A stretch of DNA of 64,000 bases from positions 13,135,001-13,199,000 of the forward strand of contig NC_135200.1 in the NCBI RefSeq assembly GCF_050948175.1, in the 5' to 3' direction. This DNA comes from Xylocopa sonorina (lineage: Eukaryota; Arthropoda; Insecta; Hymenoptera; Apidae). This document shows positions 1 to 13,200 of this stretch, piece after piece. The notes beneath the pieces were generated by a model. It saw only the letters and a program-made list of their open reading frames with translations. It searched no databases and was not told where the DNA came from. Positions within the stretch are counted from its first letter, which is position 1, and each line of letters begins with the position of its first letter. The translations under genes and the position numbers were made by a program.

Positions 1-500
1 GAGATTGATCAAACTAGTTAGAATGATTCGTTTCAAAATTATAAGCAATCTAAATATCATTGCTCTTTACGTATTTTCTTTCATTCGTTTAGAATATACG
101 ACAAAACTGTGCAGTTAAGAACTTGGTTATGTAGATACATTCATATGTAAGATTAGCATATAGAATTTCGTAATCTATATAATTACGTGCAATTACTTGC
201 TATGTTATGTGTACAGCGTTCAGCGATGCAAATGACGTAAAAATTACTAGGTTGCATCGTAAAGTGCTCCTCCTTATTTAACAACAATCCGAACGGTATC
301 GCGTTACATTTGAATTTAAATACCACTCGGCTTTCCCCTCGAAGCGTCAATTTTGATTGGCGAAAATATTGTTCGTTATTATCGAGGAAACAAAAATTAT
401 TCGATGCTAGTGACATGACTAACGACTAATAACAGAACGGTATCGGCCAATCGGAACGCGCGTCTCACTCGGCGCGCGTGTGAGGCGCGACCAATGAGAC
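1..500. other. Upstream intergenic DNA, no gene seen
   Basis: AT-rich sequence up to about position 430, then a switch to GC- and CpG-rich sequence. No open frame with coding character and no RNA gene was recognised on either strand. It is probably the 5' flank of the FAM102-type gene that follows. Confidence 0.5.
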
Positions 501-770
501 GCGCGGATGAACGCAGCTTGCGCGGACACGACGACAGGTGGCGTCGCGTCTCTGCCGAGCGAACTAGAGTCGCGATGCGTCAGTTCACAGACGACCTCCG
601 TTCCGTCGGATGTGAGGAAGCTTTTTTGTCTGGGAAAATTGTCGGGTTCTCTTATCGAGATTCGTTGTAAATTTTGTGGTTTCCCGAGAGAACGAGTTCG
701 TAACCATGAGAAGTGTTAGAATGTGCGAGGTCGGCTAGCATCGGTGGTAGCGGGGACAAGTCGAAGACGA
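500..770 (+). promoter_or_regulatory. Possible promoter and first noncoding exon of the FAM102-type gene
   Basis: CpG-rich block after an AT-rich flank. An arthropod-type initiator-like TCAGTT lies at 579-584, and a good splice donor (GA|GTGAGT) follows position 770. A good acceptor, TTTAATTTGCAG, ends at 3601 upstream of the start codon at 4210, so a noncoding exon of roughly 580-770 could splice to 3602. No TATA box or convincing downstream promoter element was seen. This is inference from splice signals and composition only. Confidence 0.25.
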
Positions 771-3601
771 GTGAGTACAATTCAGAGCTGTCTACTCTTT
801 GCTTTTTTTTTCCCCCCCGTTTGCATCGGTTTTCGAACGGGCGTCGCGTATATCGTTGATTATCCGGCGATCTGTCGGGATTTAGTCGGCGTCGATGCTC
901 GTTTCTCGTTCTCGCGGACCGTACGGTCTGACGGATCAGCGAACGAAAACTCGTACGGTTCCCCGGGACGTCACGCAACGGCCACACGAAACGAGAGGTT
1001 ATAAAGTCAAGACGAGAATTGTCCCGCACCTGCCATCATGAGACGATAGTTTTGTATTTCCGCGAGGCATCCGATTGTTGTCCCTTCGAATTGTTTCTAG
1101 TCTCGGTGCACCGCGCGTTCTCGCGGTGTGCCTTTAAACTCGCGGAAGCATCGAGAAAATATTGACAATACGGTAGACCGTTTCGAAATACCATTCTTCG
1201 CGTTTGTTCCGTAAAAGAAAAAAAAAAAAAAGAAAATACCGGACCCTGTGTACACTTGTGCCAACGCGATACACGACAGTCGCGTTTTATGCGTTCAGAT
1301 AAACCCCTTTTGACAGGAGGAGGAACTGCGTGGTAATTGGCGACGATTTATCAAGAAATACGAATATCGATATACCCCGAATCTATCACTGGTAATAGGC
1401 GAACCAATGGAAACGATACATCACTTGTTTATACCCGTGTAATTTTATCTTTAGAAATGTTCAATGTCAATTGGAAAATGTCATCGCGATTATTCACGCG
1501 TCCCTTCTAGCCGGCCACACGCGTTATTCGCTCTAGATCCGAAAATAGACGAAACCATTTCGATTACGGTGTACACGCAGGATTGTCTTCGCTCGTTTCC
1601 CGGTGTTTTTCGCGTGCCGCAAGGTTAGCCGAAATATAATAATTCGCCTGACGCGTTTCTCTCGATTCGACGCTCGTACATCTCGCGTGTTAAACAAACG
1701 ACGAGCGTGGTGGTGGTGGACACGTGACAGACGGTTTGTTTAAACAAAAATGCTGCGGCGGAAACGCGAGCAGTGCCGCGTCGTTGGACCCGAAGACAGG
1801 TAGTTTAGATAACGTCGCGAGAGACACAGTTCGAGATGGACTATTCGTGAAAATTCTAACGTTCCTTATCGTTTTTTACCAATCACCTGTTCGCGATATT
1901 ACCGCGTGTCGTTTTAATTACCGCGCGCGATTAAGAAGTTACACCATTCCGTATCTCGTATCGCGTTGCGTTATCATAGTTTGCGAAATATTCGGAAGAA
2001 TCGCATCTGGTAGGTTCGAGGGAAGATCCGCGGGTTCGTTTAACTGGATTCGCGCGAACGCGTCCCCTTTCCTGGAATCGAGCTCCAGTTTCTACAGGGT
2101 GGTCCACCTGTAACGGAACACCGAATTCATCTTTTTGCGTTTGAAGTTACTCGGCAAGCTTGGCAACATTTTTCTTCTCTCGATCGATCCTTCTCGTCGC
2201 GTACAGCGCTGGGAATTTAAGAGTTCGAACTCCCTTCGTCTCTCTTCTTATATTCGTCGAGGATAATCGAACGTACGCGATATCGATGTTGCTAGAGACG
2301 AGGATAGTTAATCCACAATTTACAAAACATTAAACGTCCCTCTTAATTGATATGACTCATCGATAGATCGAAAAAATGATTTATCCGCGATGAAACGACG
2401 ATCGAAGCGTTCGTCACTCGGTGTGTTTACGCGACGGTCGATCTGGCGTAACGATAGCAACAATAAAATGCGAACAATCGAAGGAGATAAGCTTGAGAGC
2501 CGCGAAGGTTCGTAACTTCGAAACACTTTCTGCATTGTGCTCTTATCTTATCGTTTCAAATTATAAAAGCTTCACCTCCTGCCTACGAGTATAAATATTC
2601 TAATATCGTTTGTAACGAGCAGTAGACATTCCCCGCTCGTGCTTCCAACGTGCTCAAGGTTGCTCGTTTTCGTTCAAGCATCGCCCAGCGTGTTCCAGTG
2701 AACAAGCACTGTGCCGTAGAAACTTTTCTTCGCTCGGGAACATCATTGTTACCCTCGACTCGACGAATAGTTTCGCGAGAGATTTCCTCGTATTCCTGGA
2801 CTTTCCCTAAATTACCTATAAAATCGCCTTCGTCTCTGTCGATTTATTTCTCGAGTGCCGATTGGAGGGCATCGCGAGTTACTTAATTGGACGTGATCGA
2901 TAATAGATCGATAAAGAGAGGTACGTCGTATTGTTCGAGGAAGCACAACTGCCGTTTAATATTAGTAACGCGTCGCGTTGGTGGTGAATGGTCGAAGCGA
3001 TTGATGAAAATCTGATCGAGCGTCTTCGATAATCAGCGTATCGTCGCGTCGGTTCTCTGAAGACTTGGTGTTGTGACCTGGCAATTCTCAGCTTGAAACC
3101 TGAACTCCAGGAAGACTGCGTTTCCAGACCTAATCAGTATGTTAAAAACAATGTACGTTCGCGACGCTTGTCGTCGTCTATCTGCTCGTCGACCGACGAC
3201 CGATCCTCTGCTATAGGTTCCGAAGTCGCGTGAACGTGCCCATTGAAAATGTCGATAAAGGTTCAGTGACATTCGTACGCGAACGTTCACCCGCGAATGC
3301 TCGTTAGACCGTCGTTTGTTCGATAACGCTTTTCGTTCCTCTAACGTTTACCATTTCACTTTTTTTGTTGCAAACATTTTTAAATCGCGCTTTATTGGGC
3401 GAATCGCGTACGCAGCGTTGATTGGTGAAAGCGAGGATTTAGCGAATTCTTCTAATTGGAAATCTAATTTTGGCTTGCAATTACTAGGTTACAGGAGAAT
3501 ATAAAAGGCTTGGGACGCGCGTTGCGACTTGGTTGGGCGTGAAACACTGTCGCGGTTCTTTATAAGTTTTTCCATCACTGAACGGTTGGTTTAATTTGCA
3601 G

Positions 3602-4209
3602 TCTCGACGACGAGGATGGCGTGCACGAGTAATTGCCGTTTCTGAGAGAGGATCGCAGAAGGCCAGGGTCCGTGGGCTGCCACGAGGGAGCAGCGATGCC
3701 GGTGAAGCTTCGAACGAGATCCGCCCAGCCGGCTACAAGTGTTCAGCCTCGCCGCTCGAGATCGGCCAGCCTGTGAAACGAAGCCAAACACGCATCACGA
3801 CCAGAGAAACAGAGAGAAAGAGAAAGAGAGAGAGAGAGAGACGGTCGCGGTGCTGCCTTTTCCTAGCTCAGAGAGTAGAATAATCCAAATATTTTGCTAA
3901 ATATCCGCGTGAATTATAGTGGGACGATTCGCCGTGAGAGTCGGCTTAATTGCTGTCCAGCGAATCCACTTGTTAAGCGGTCGTATTTAGTGCACAATTT
4001 CCGCTTTAGTCGCGCGTGCTCCGCGTACACCGCGGCGCCCACCTCGCTCTCCTATCCATCCTCCTCTCTTTACGAATCTCGACTACTGAAACGAGGCGAA
4101 GAAACGGAAGAGACGCGAAGGGAATCGCGAACGTTCTCGTCGATCGTGATATTCAACCCGGAAGAGTAAACGATTCGCGGTCAAAGTGAAGTGTCTCGGT
4201 CTCGGTGAG
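3602..4209 (+). other. Probable 5' UTR of the FAM102-type gene
   Basis: This stretch lies between a well-formed acceptor (AG at 3600-3601, preceded by TTTAATTTGC) and the ATG at 4210. It contains a purine-rich GA tract at about 3808-3841. It would join coding exon 1 without interruption if the acceptor is used. The first ATG of the conserved N-terminus is at 4210; upstream frames do not resemble the family. Confidence 0.35.
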
Positions 4210-7200
4210 ATGGCCTTCATGATGAAGAAGAAGAAGTACAAATTCTCGGTGGAGGTAGGCCTGGAGGAGCTCACCGCGGTGCCATTCGTGAACGCGGTGC
4301 TGTTCGCGAAGCTCAGACTCCTCGACGGTGGTTCCTTCGTCGATAACTCGACTAGGTAAGCCGTGTCCAAACATTTCGTCACTTGTTATCGTAACGAAAT
4401 TCTGTTTTCCCTCTTTTCTTTTTTTATTATTATTATTATTATTTCTCGTAACGCGTGTTGCGACAACGTGTTGTTCATTTATTTACGCCGTTCGCAGACC
4501 CGTGACAGAGCGATAATTATAATTAGCGACGGCGGAGGGCGAATTTTTTAATTCGCTGTGTAATTGCCATCGCGTGACTACGCGGTCCGCGTGGCTCGTT
4601 AAAAATCGCGATTCCAACCAGGCACGAGGAATAATTACTTTCGGAGCTGCGCGAGAACGAAAGTTCTGCCAAACTGGCTCTCTGATTTCAGCTAAACTTT
4701 TTCGGGACTCCGACGAGGTTCTGTTCCTCTTCGAAACGTCCAGTTTTGCTTTCGCGCGATAACTGGGTTATTACACAGATTCAGGTTTGCCCCGATGGAA
4801 TACCCGACTCATAGGAAATATAACTTTTCTTCCGTCGCCTGTTGTCGGCGAATGAGATCACAATCGTTTCTCAATTAGCGAGCGTGCGATGAAAATCCCC
4901 GTCTGCGTATATTTGCGGAACAAATTTCTTCGAAGCAGCATTACATTCAACAAAGTAAACCTTGAAGTAGCCAGAATTTTTTCGTAGTGGCGTTTTCATA
5001 ACATTTGTCGTAACCATTATCATCCGTCTTATTAATTTAACGTTCCCGAAAATAGAAGTAACAATTATTTTCTCGATCATCTCCAACTGAACGTGGTGAA
5101 CAACAAGTTACGTATGAATCCTCAGTGCTGAAACGTTCGTAACAACGCTTGTGGCTAAGTGAACTATTCGTAAACCAAAGAACGATCCGTATCGAGGCAA
5201 CTGACCCTGTCGAGGAACGTTACACGCGATACCTATTCGTACGGCACGAATTTAACCGGCAGGCAAAACAGTTACCGCTGAATTGGACGTTTTACGCGCG
5301 CAACGAAGAAGTTGTTCGCGTACGGCCATTAAATTATTTAGCCGGCGCTACACGGCCGGAAGCGTGTAGGAAACTCGTTTGGAAGTTGGATTTTGCTCAC
5401 GGCCGTATCGCCTCTGAATGAAACGTGTCCCGCGGACGCGGATTAATAGCTCCCCGCGAAGCGTGGATCATTCGTAACTCGGTAACGAGGTTCCACGGAA
5501 CCACGGGATTCTTTTGTATCTCCAGCTTAAGAGCAACCTTGATAACGCGTCGCGAGTGAACGTGGAATACGAAAACGCGGCTCCAGCGCCGCGCGGTCTT
5601 GCCCGTACCTTGGCATTTCGCCGTTTTATGAACTCGGAAATGATAGACTGGTTCTAGCGCAGAATGCATAAATAGTTGGCTGAATTGGTAATCAAAGGAG
5701 AGGTATACGGCGTGCCTGGCGAATATCGAGTGAATGATCTTCTTGACGTCATTTTATTCACTATTCCCCAGCGAGGTAGAAATAGTATCCCGCGCTATTT
5801 ATACTGGAAATAGCGAATCGACGAGAATAGTCATTCGTGGGATTATTTTTTAGATAAAACTTATCCGATACCGTAAGGGTTGGTGGTATACGATTAGCAT
5901 AATTTTCCATACGCGGTCGAGGTGGTCTCTAATTTCTTATATACGGTAGTACGGAAAATATTATCGATCCAGCCTCTGTGTACAGTCTGCAGGAAGCGGT
6001 GAAACGTGGTGAGTCGAGCGTGCATTCCGCTCGCACGTTCTGGAAATTCTCAAACGTTTCTAGCCACGCTCGGGATCCCCCGATGCAGTAATCGAATTTT
6101 CCTCGACGACTGTCGTCGCGGAAAAGCGGAATACTCGAACGACGTCGGGTTCGATCGAGCTTTTCTTTCACGAGCGGAGGCTCTCCTCGAGCTTATCCGC
6201 GTCGCGTTGTCCTCCTCGCCCCGTTCAGATGGGACGTGCCTCGGGTTTCTTTCAAGAACCCACGGCGGTCTACTTTCGCGCGACGAATCGGGAATTTCAC
6301 GGGAACTTTTGCCGGCTCGTACGCGAGCTTCCTCGAAGTATCGCCCCGTTATTTTTAGATACCCGTTCGAGAAGGGTTGGACAGATAGCAGGGTATAAAT
6401 TTCGTTGAAGTTCGTGCTCGTTTTGGAGAATAACCTGACGCGGGCCATAACTAACGTTGGATCTCTCGCTTGCTCTGTTCGCGTACTTTGGAAGGATCGA
6501 CCAGGGTAATTAACCTGACGTCATTGCAATCGATTCGTCGATTTGTTTGTAACGCGTTACTCTTTTTACTAGAGTTCTTCTAACTCTCGCGTCGCTCTGG
6601 ATCGATTTCGCAGAACCGTGTACCGGCATCGTCGATCAATTTTCGTGGAACGTTTACCTGTAGCTACGCGTTGGCATCTGGTCAGGTGTTGCAAAGCAAC
6701 AGTTGGCTTATAGCGACGCCGTTCGACGGGAGTTTTTTTCCACGCGGGCCTAACAATAGACCGCTTTGCGCGGAAACGGTTACTCGATTAACACGATTAT
6801 TAACGACGAGCACGAGGAAAAATGATGGGAAGGAAGCGTAAATAAAATTGTCCTTCGATTGATCGATGGTCTGCACGGTTCGTAGGATCTATTGTAAAAC
6901 AAGCCAAAGTTTCTGGAAGTTGACGAGCACGCGCGTTCGCTCTTTTAAAATAGAAAAAGAACGCGCGTTGTCGACGAAGCAATAACGTATTTATACGGCC
7001 GATTCGAGGGGACGCGTTCGGACGCGGAGTTACGGTTCTCCAGCGGGTCATGTCGATACGCGTCCTCGATGGACACGATTCGATCGTGTTCTACCCTCCA
7101 CCCATTGTCGATCGACGTCCCAGCCACGATATTTCACTCCAACTCCGGTGTCGTTCCTGTTTACATCGACGAGCTGTGCGTTACGTAGAACATCGCTCGC

Positions 7201-10200
7201 TTCCTTCGAGCAACGGAACAGAACGTTTCGAGACGCACGTGTGCGGAGATGCACGCGACATAAATTCCAGCTACGCGTCGTAAACCATATTTCGCTGGTG
7301 GCTTGTCCACCGGACGCGTGTGCCTCGATTACAGCGGATGTTTAACAGGGAAGGTTCGTTTTCTTCTCTCTTTCCTTTTTTTTTTTTTTTCTCTTTTCCA
7401 TTTACTTTGTCGCGTTGTAACGCGTCGTAGATACGATACAATGTGTAACGTTCGCTAATGGAGGGAAAGCAATTCCCTGCTACTCTCGACAACTTCGTTT
7501 GCACGCGTTCACCGGTTAGCGCGACGTTTATAGGATCTACAGTCTTAAAACTTTTAGCGAGAAGAACTAAACTCTGAATGGTGTTGCGAACGACGTCGAG
7601 ATTAGGTCATCGACTGACCGCTTAGAATGAAATCTTCTTAGTATTGTTCTACCTTCCGAAGCACGTGTGTATGCGTATATATGTAGGTATTTATACATGC
7701 ATCCGTTAATCCTTATGTTATATGTGGTGGATATGAGTTTCTTACACTATTGATATGTTTACACACATGTTACACGTAGATTGTTTGCACCGATACTTCA
7801 CTCTCTCTCCATTCCCTTATTTGTCTCTATTACTCCTCTATTCGACTGCATTTTATTCTCGCACGACACGTGGCAATTTTTCCTTGAGTAGCCTTGGATA
7901 GATCGCACAAGAGTTTGCCCCAGTAGAATCGTGACGAATCACGGGACTGTACAAGCGAGAATTAGCACAGTCTGCGGAGAGAGGAGGATCTGGAATGAAA
8001 AAACTAGAAGGAATCCCCGAAAGCATTAGCGTCTTGGAAAGTCCGCCCTGTTCCAGTATACGTTTTCGTAAATGCGTTGGCACGAGTTTGAAAATCGATG
8101 CGAATGGTGTCATTTGCGAGAAGGAAATCAGCGAGGGAAATGAGTCACGTACAATGTATATTGTTCTCCGTTGAAACTTTTCAGACTGTCCGGTCCATCC
8201 GCCCTCGCGCTCGACGCCTTCGGGAATACCGGAAGCTGGCTGGACCGGTGCCAGAACGGTCTCTCCGCGCCTCGCTCGAGCGGTCCCGGTAATTTTGTTA
8301 TTTCGCGATCGGCATTCGCTGACTTTTAACTTGACTTGTGTTTTCTCTTTCATCGAGCGGAACTCTCGACGCGGCTCGAAAATTTCGTCGCGACGCGCGC
8401 GTTCTCCGGCCAATGCGCCGCGACGCTCGAACCGCTGACGTTCGTAATGGCCGCGGGGAAGCATTGCGCGATCGTAAAATGAATAAATGAACCAATTAGA
8501 ACTGCGATGGGAGTAACTTGCTGGCTGCGTGTTGTGGCCCAGCTAAGTTATCGTTCTCGCTATCGATTCCGATCAGCCGAGGAATGAAAATCCTCGCGTT
8601 TACTGCGGTTGAATTTATGAAAATTTATACGGTTACGAGATGGATGATAAGGTGAAGGAAATGGCCGGCATGAATATTTTTTTTTTATCATCCTTTCGCT
8701 ACCATGAATGAAAGAGATGTAGATATCTCGCCCACAGTGGCGAAAAGATGAATGTAAAATAGATTTCGACTATATATATTTCCGCGACGACTATAATTAA
8801 ACGGAGCACGGCCGTTCTTTCGTTTGATAAACGCAATCAGCGGTTGGGCTGCTGATTAATTAGCCACTTCCTCGTCGTGACCCGTCCCTGAAACATATTC
8901 AGTGGAAGTTCACGGCGGTCTTAAATCGATTCGCTCTCGCTCCTCCGTTGAATTTCTTCGCTCGATTCGACATCGAGAGAACTCGGAAACTTTATCGCAT
9001 TGACTCGTGTCCCGCGAACGACCTTCCGCTACGTAAAAGGCCCTCGCAGAGAAACGGAGAACAATGGAATTACGGAAGAGTTACGGAGCAAGGTTTTGCG
9101 GGGAAATATCGAGGGTCTCTGAAAAAAGTCCATACTCTTTATCCGTGTTTACAAATGGGCATTATCGACGGTGCTATTTAGCAGGAATAATCAGAATTTT
9201 TACGACACGTCCGAGCGACACGTACACGGACTGATTGAGTTGATTCAATTAGAAAAAGATAATCGATACAACCGTTGACTGCGCGCGAACGATAACACAG
9301 TTATTGTATGCGAGTTAAGAGGGGCATGAATATGGACGAGATCTCACGCGTGTCTCTCTTATGCACTCTATTTTTCCCGCTGGGAATTCCTGAAGAAAAT
9401 CCCGTTACGATACGGAATTTTCTGAAGCTTGGAACCTTTCGTATCACGTCCCGCAAAGAATCAGTCGGCTCGTTCGAGACGCATTCCGTTCCGGCTGGCT
9501 GATAATAAAATTAGCATCCGGTATCAGTTTCTTGTCAGATCGTTCGATTTCTCTGCGATGCACGGTTCTCTAATTAGGTTAGAGGAAAGAAGCGTGATTT
9601 TCCGCGGTCCGCTCGAGTTCGTGAAAACCGCGGCGCGCGCGTCCGCGAATAAGTCATTACAGAGGAGAAACACGATTCGTTTGGATCTATGTCAGTGAGA
9701 ACGATCGAAGTTTCTACCGAGATTTCTCTCGTCTGTTAAAAGTTAACCTACGAACCGAGCCCAACAAGCCCGCTCGACGAGCCCGTTCCATTCCCGCTGG
9801 AACGTAACAGAACGTAACCGGTTGAAAAATCATTTTTCTCGAGGGAATTCCAAATGAAGAGGAATCGTCGAACTTGAAGTTACATTTGAAAAGAGTTCTC
9901 CTGGTTATTAGAGAGCATTCAACGATCTTGGTTCTCGAAAGTTCGCCGAGTAAGCCACGTAAAATTGAAGCCAGCAAAGGCGAGCGTAAGAGTAACGCGC
10001 GGGGTAATCCTCGTCGAAGGGGTGAGCGTCGGAGTCAAACGAATCGCAAGCTGGCAGCGCGATTCATCATCCGCCGGGCAACGGCGCGCGCAATCAGATC
10101 GAGATAAGCGTTTCGATTTAACGTCAGAGCCGGCCGGCTGGTTTCTCGGCAAACTCGTCCACCTTGAACCATGACCTTCCTTGGAACGGGCCGTTGGACA

Positions 10201-13200
10201 CCGAATGGAGAGTTGGAAATGGAGCGTCTCGCGACCAGGAATGTTCGCCAAGATCGGAGCGCAAATTGGGAGACCACTACGTGCGTCCAGAAGAGATTGC
10301 CTACGACGAAACGTGTCATACGTGGGATATTCATCGGATAGTCAAAGCCTTTTGTATCCTATTTGGGATCGTCGATTTTAAAACAGCACAGTTCGTATTC
10401 GAGGTTGTAAATTGTTGTTTGAATCCGCGAGCGCAACTAATATTACCGCAAACAATCGTGTCTCGATTAAAAAACATCGTCGTCAAACGTAGCAGTTTAC
10501 CGTGACAGAGAAGATCGGTTACATTAATTACGAGCAGTTTGCGTTAACGCGGAGACGTTTTTCCTCGATGATTGCAATTAACCATTGACGACATATACGA
10601 GTCCTCTTCGTTTTTTTTTCTTTTTTTTTTTGGCGACAGCACCGGTCGTTTACGCACGCGTGTCATCGAGGCGGCTCGAAAGTCGTCGATGCGAATGAAA
10701 AGCGACAGTGGGAAACGTGGAAAGAGAAACGCGATTCTCTCGCGGCCGATAATGGTAGAAAGTACGCTCCGATTCGTTCTCGCGTCCCGATTCACGAGGC
10801 GCGAAAATTGAAAGAGAAATGGCTGGCCTCGCGGTGGTGGTGGAGGAGGGCAGAGATCGGGGTACGAGGCGAGGCGTAAATAGAAGGTGAAGGGGAGAGG
10901 GAGTGGATGGGAAAAAGAAGATGGAACGGTTGACGGTCGAGAGGAGAGAACGACGATAATGGACAATGTCCTGTCGTCCGGTCCCGGGTGTCCCGGGCAT
11001 GGAAACGAGCGGCCACGGAGTGGAGGACCTGACACCGCTTCAATGCGTCGTGATGAGGAAACACCCGATTACAACGCTCCGGCCGAGAGCGTTGAATATT
11101 TCTGCGTGTATCCACGGGAACGATTAGGTCGATACTCGTCGCGCCGTTGGATCGTGTAACCCGTGCACATATTTGCCGTGAGGGGGTTAGAGAGCGCACG
11201 AGCCGAGGGATCCTGCGTGTCACGAGAAGCTCACCCTGATTTCTATCGACTCGCGAGGGGTCACGTTACACACGGCTGGCTATCTTGCCGTCCCTTTAAT
11301 CGTTCTCACGTACCTACGAGCGCGCCCGCTCGTTAACGTCGCTCGATCGCCCGTTTATATTTAGGCGAGAACGCTGCTGGTATCGCGTTGGCATTCGCGG
11401 GGGTTGAAATTTCAACCGGCCGCCGGCCACGCTTCCTCGAACCGTCTGTATATCCTCGATCGATCCCCGGCTCGATTATAGAAATCCAGACGACTGGTAA
11501 CCTTTTGCTCGGTGAAATCAACTCCGTGAAACCCGGTGCTGTTTCCATGGTGCGGTTATTGATCGACGCGCGCGATTTATCTTCGTGGTAGCGAATAAAA
11601 GTTGAACCAATTGGAAAGTCCAGGGAACGTGGTTATTTTCTCGTTTTTTTTTTTTTTTTATTTTTACCTCGCGACGAAATTCTGGCCGCGAGGCACACGC
11701 GCGATTGACGTTTAAAGCGGAGGGACCGGCTGGTCTCTTCTCCGCTTTTTCCCGGTTCACGCGGCACCGTGACCGACGAAACACGACCGAGAACTGCCCG
11801 CGGAATTACGTAACCGGAAGAATAAAGTCCCTCTCGCGCATTCACGCGATGGAGCACTGCGTAGAATCGATTACAATGCGGCTACCGCGTGTCTGGAATG
11901 AATCGCGCGAAGGCGAATTAAAAAGTAAGGGAAGAAAAAGGAAACGGGGTGAATGGCGAACGACCCGGTGAAATTTTGCGCATCCGCGAGCCTCGCGTGC
12001 TCGCTCGAATGGCACGCTAGTCTATTTCGGTCCCGCGAAATCTACACTGCTGGAATTCGAAACGGTGAAATCGAGATTAACCCGTTACGCGAAGTCTGCC
12101 GTCGTCGATACGTTTCCACCTTTCAGTTCCAATTCGATCTACGTGCGCCACCTTTGGCACGGAAAAGCTTGCTACAACATCATCCTCTGAGAACCCTCTT
12201 CCGCTATAACGCTACGTAACGAACCCAGAAGAATCCAGACATCCATTACACAAGGTGTTACTCCATCACAGGAAGATATGTAGCTGAAAAAAAAAGAAAC
12301 AAAAAAAGTTTCCGTGGTCTCGTCGTTAAGGGTTGGTCTCCGAGATACGATCACAGTGGTGGCACCTCCCGTCCTCGATTTATCAGAAAGACACGAGTAA
12401 TTAATCGTACCGTTGAACAGCGTCGACTATCGTTGTGACACGGTCCTCGGGAAATCACGTGGTGGAGGCACCGAGCGAACGTCGCGGACAGAAAGAGGAG
12501 CCGTTTCGCGTGGGTGGTCCGTTCGATCGTTTGAAATTCCGCGATGCTCGCGGCTGCGCGAACGACCGAGCCACCACCGCCAGCAGGCCACACCACCGGC
12601 TGTCCTTCTCCTCCTCGCCCGTTCCTCTCTTCATTCAGCTTTTCCGCGGAGCCTCCGTTCCGGCCGGAGGAAACAGGAGAAAAAAGAAATGAGAGAACAG
12701 AAGAAACAACGAGGCACGCGTGGGTGGGACGCGTTAGCCTACATTTCTCGGTGCTTCGCCAAGCCGGATAGTCACGCGAAATCCGATGCAGCGTCGTCGG
12801 GACTTTGTATTCGGCGGCCGAGTTGGCAGGAGATTTCATCGAGGTGGACCTCGATCGATCCGTTCGCCCCGAAGAACGACTCCGAGCCAGAGAAGAACCG
12901 TTGCCCGAAACCGGCTCCGTTCCTGCCTCTTATTTTCTTTTCCTCCGTAGCCCCGTCGTTCACCCTGCTCTCGTAACGCGTTACGCACGCGAGAATGCCG
13001 TTCGTATCGCGTTCTTGAACTTTTTCTACCTTCGCCAGAAGGTACCAGCGAACGGCCAGGGAAATGGACGAACGGCGTACGATGGACAGGTTCTGATCGT
13101 CGTGGGAAATCGGGAAAGCAAAGGAATTCAGTCGCGCGAAGAACGTTTAGTCGCACTTTTGGATTGTAGTCGTAGAAAAATCTTTAAAACTATCGAAACG

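Noticed and set aside
7853..8464. 203-codon minus-strand open frame in the large intron
   Set aside because: Basic, low-complexity composition with no domain, no start or splice context. CpG-rich DNA has few stop codons and yields many such frames.
12413..12976. 187-codon plus-strand open frame
   Set aside because: Arg/Ser/Pro-rich, overlaps other open frames in both strands, and has no family resemblance.
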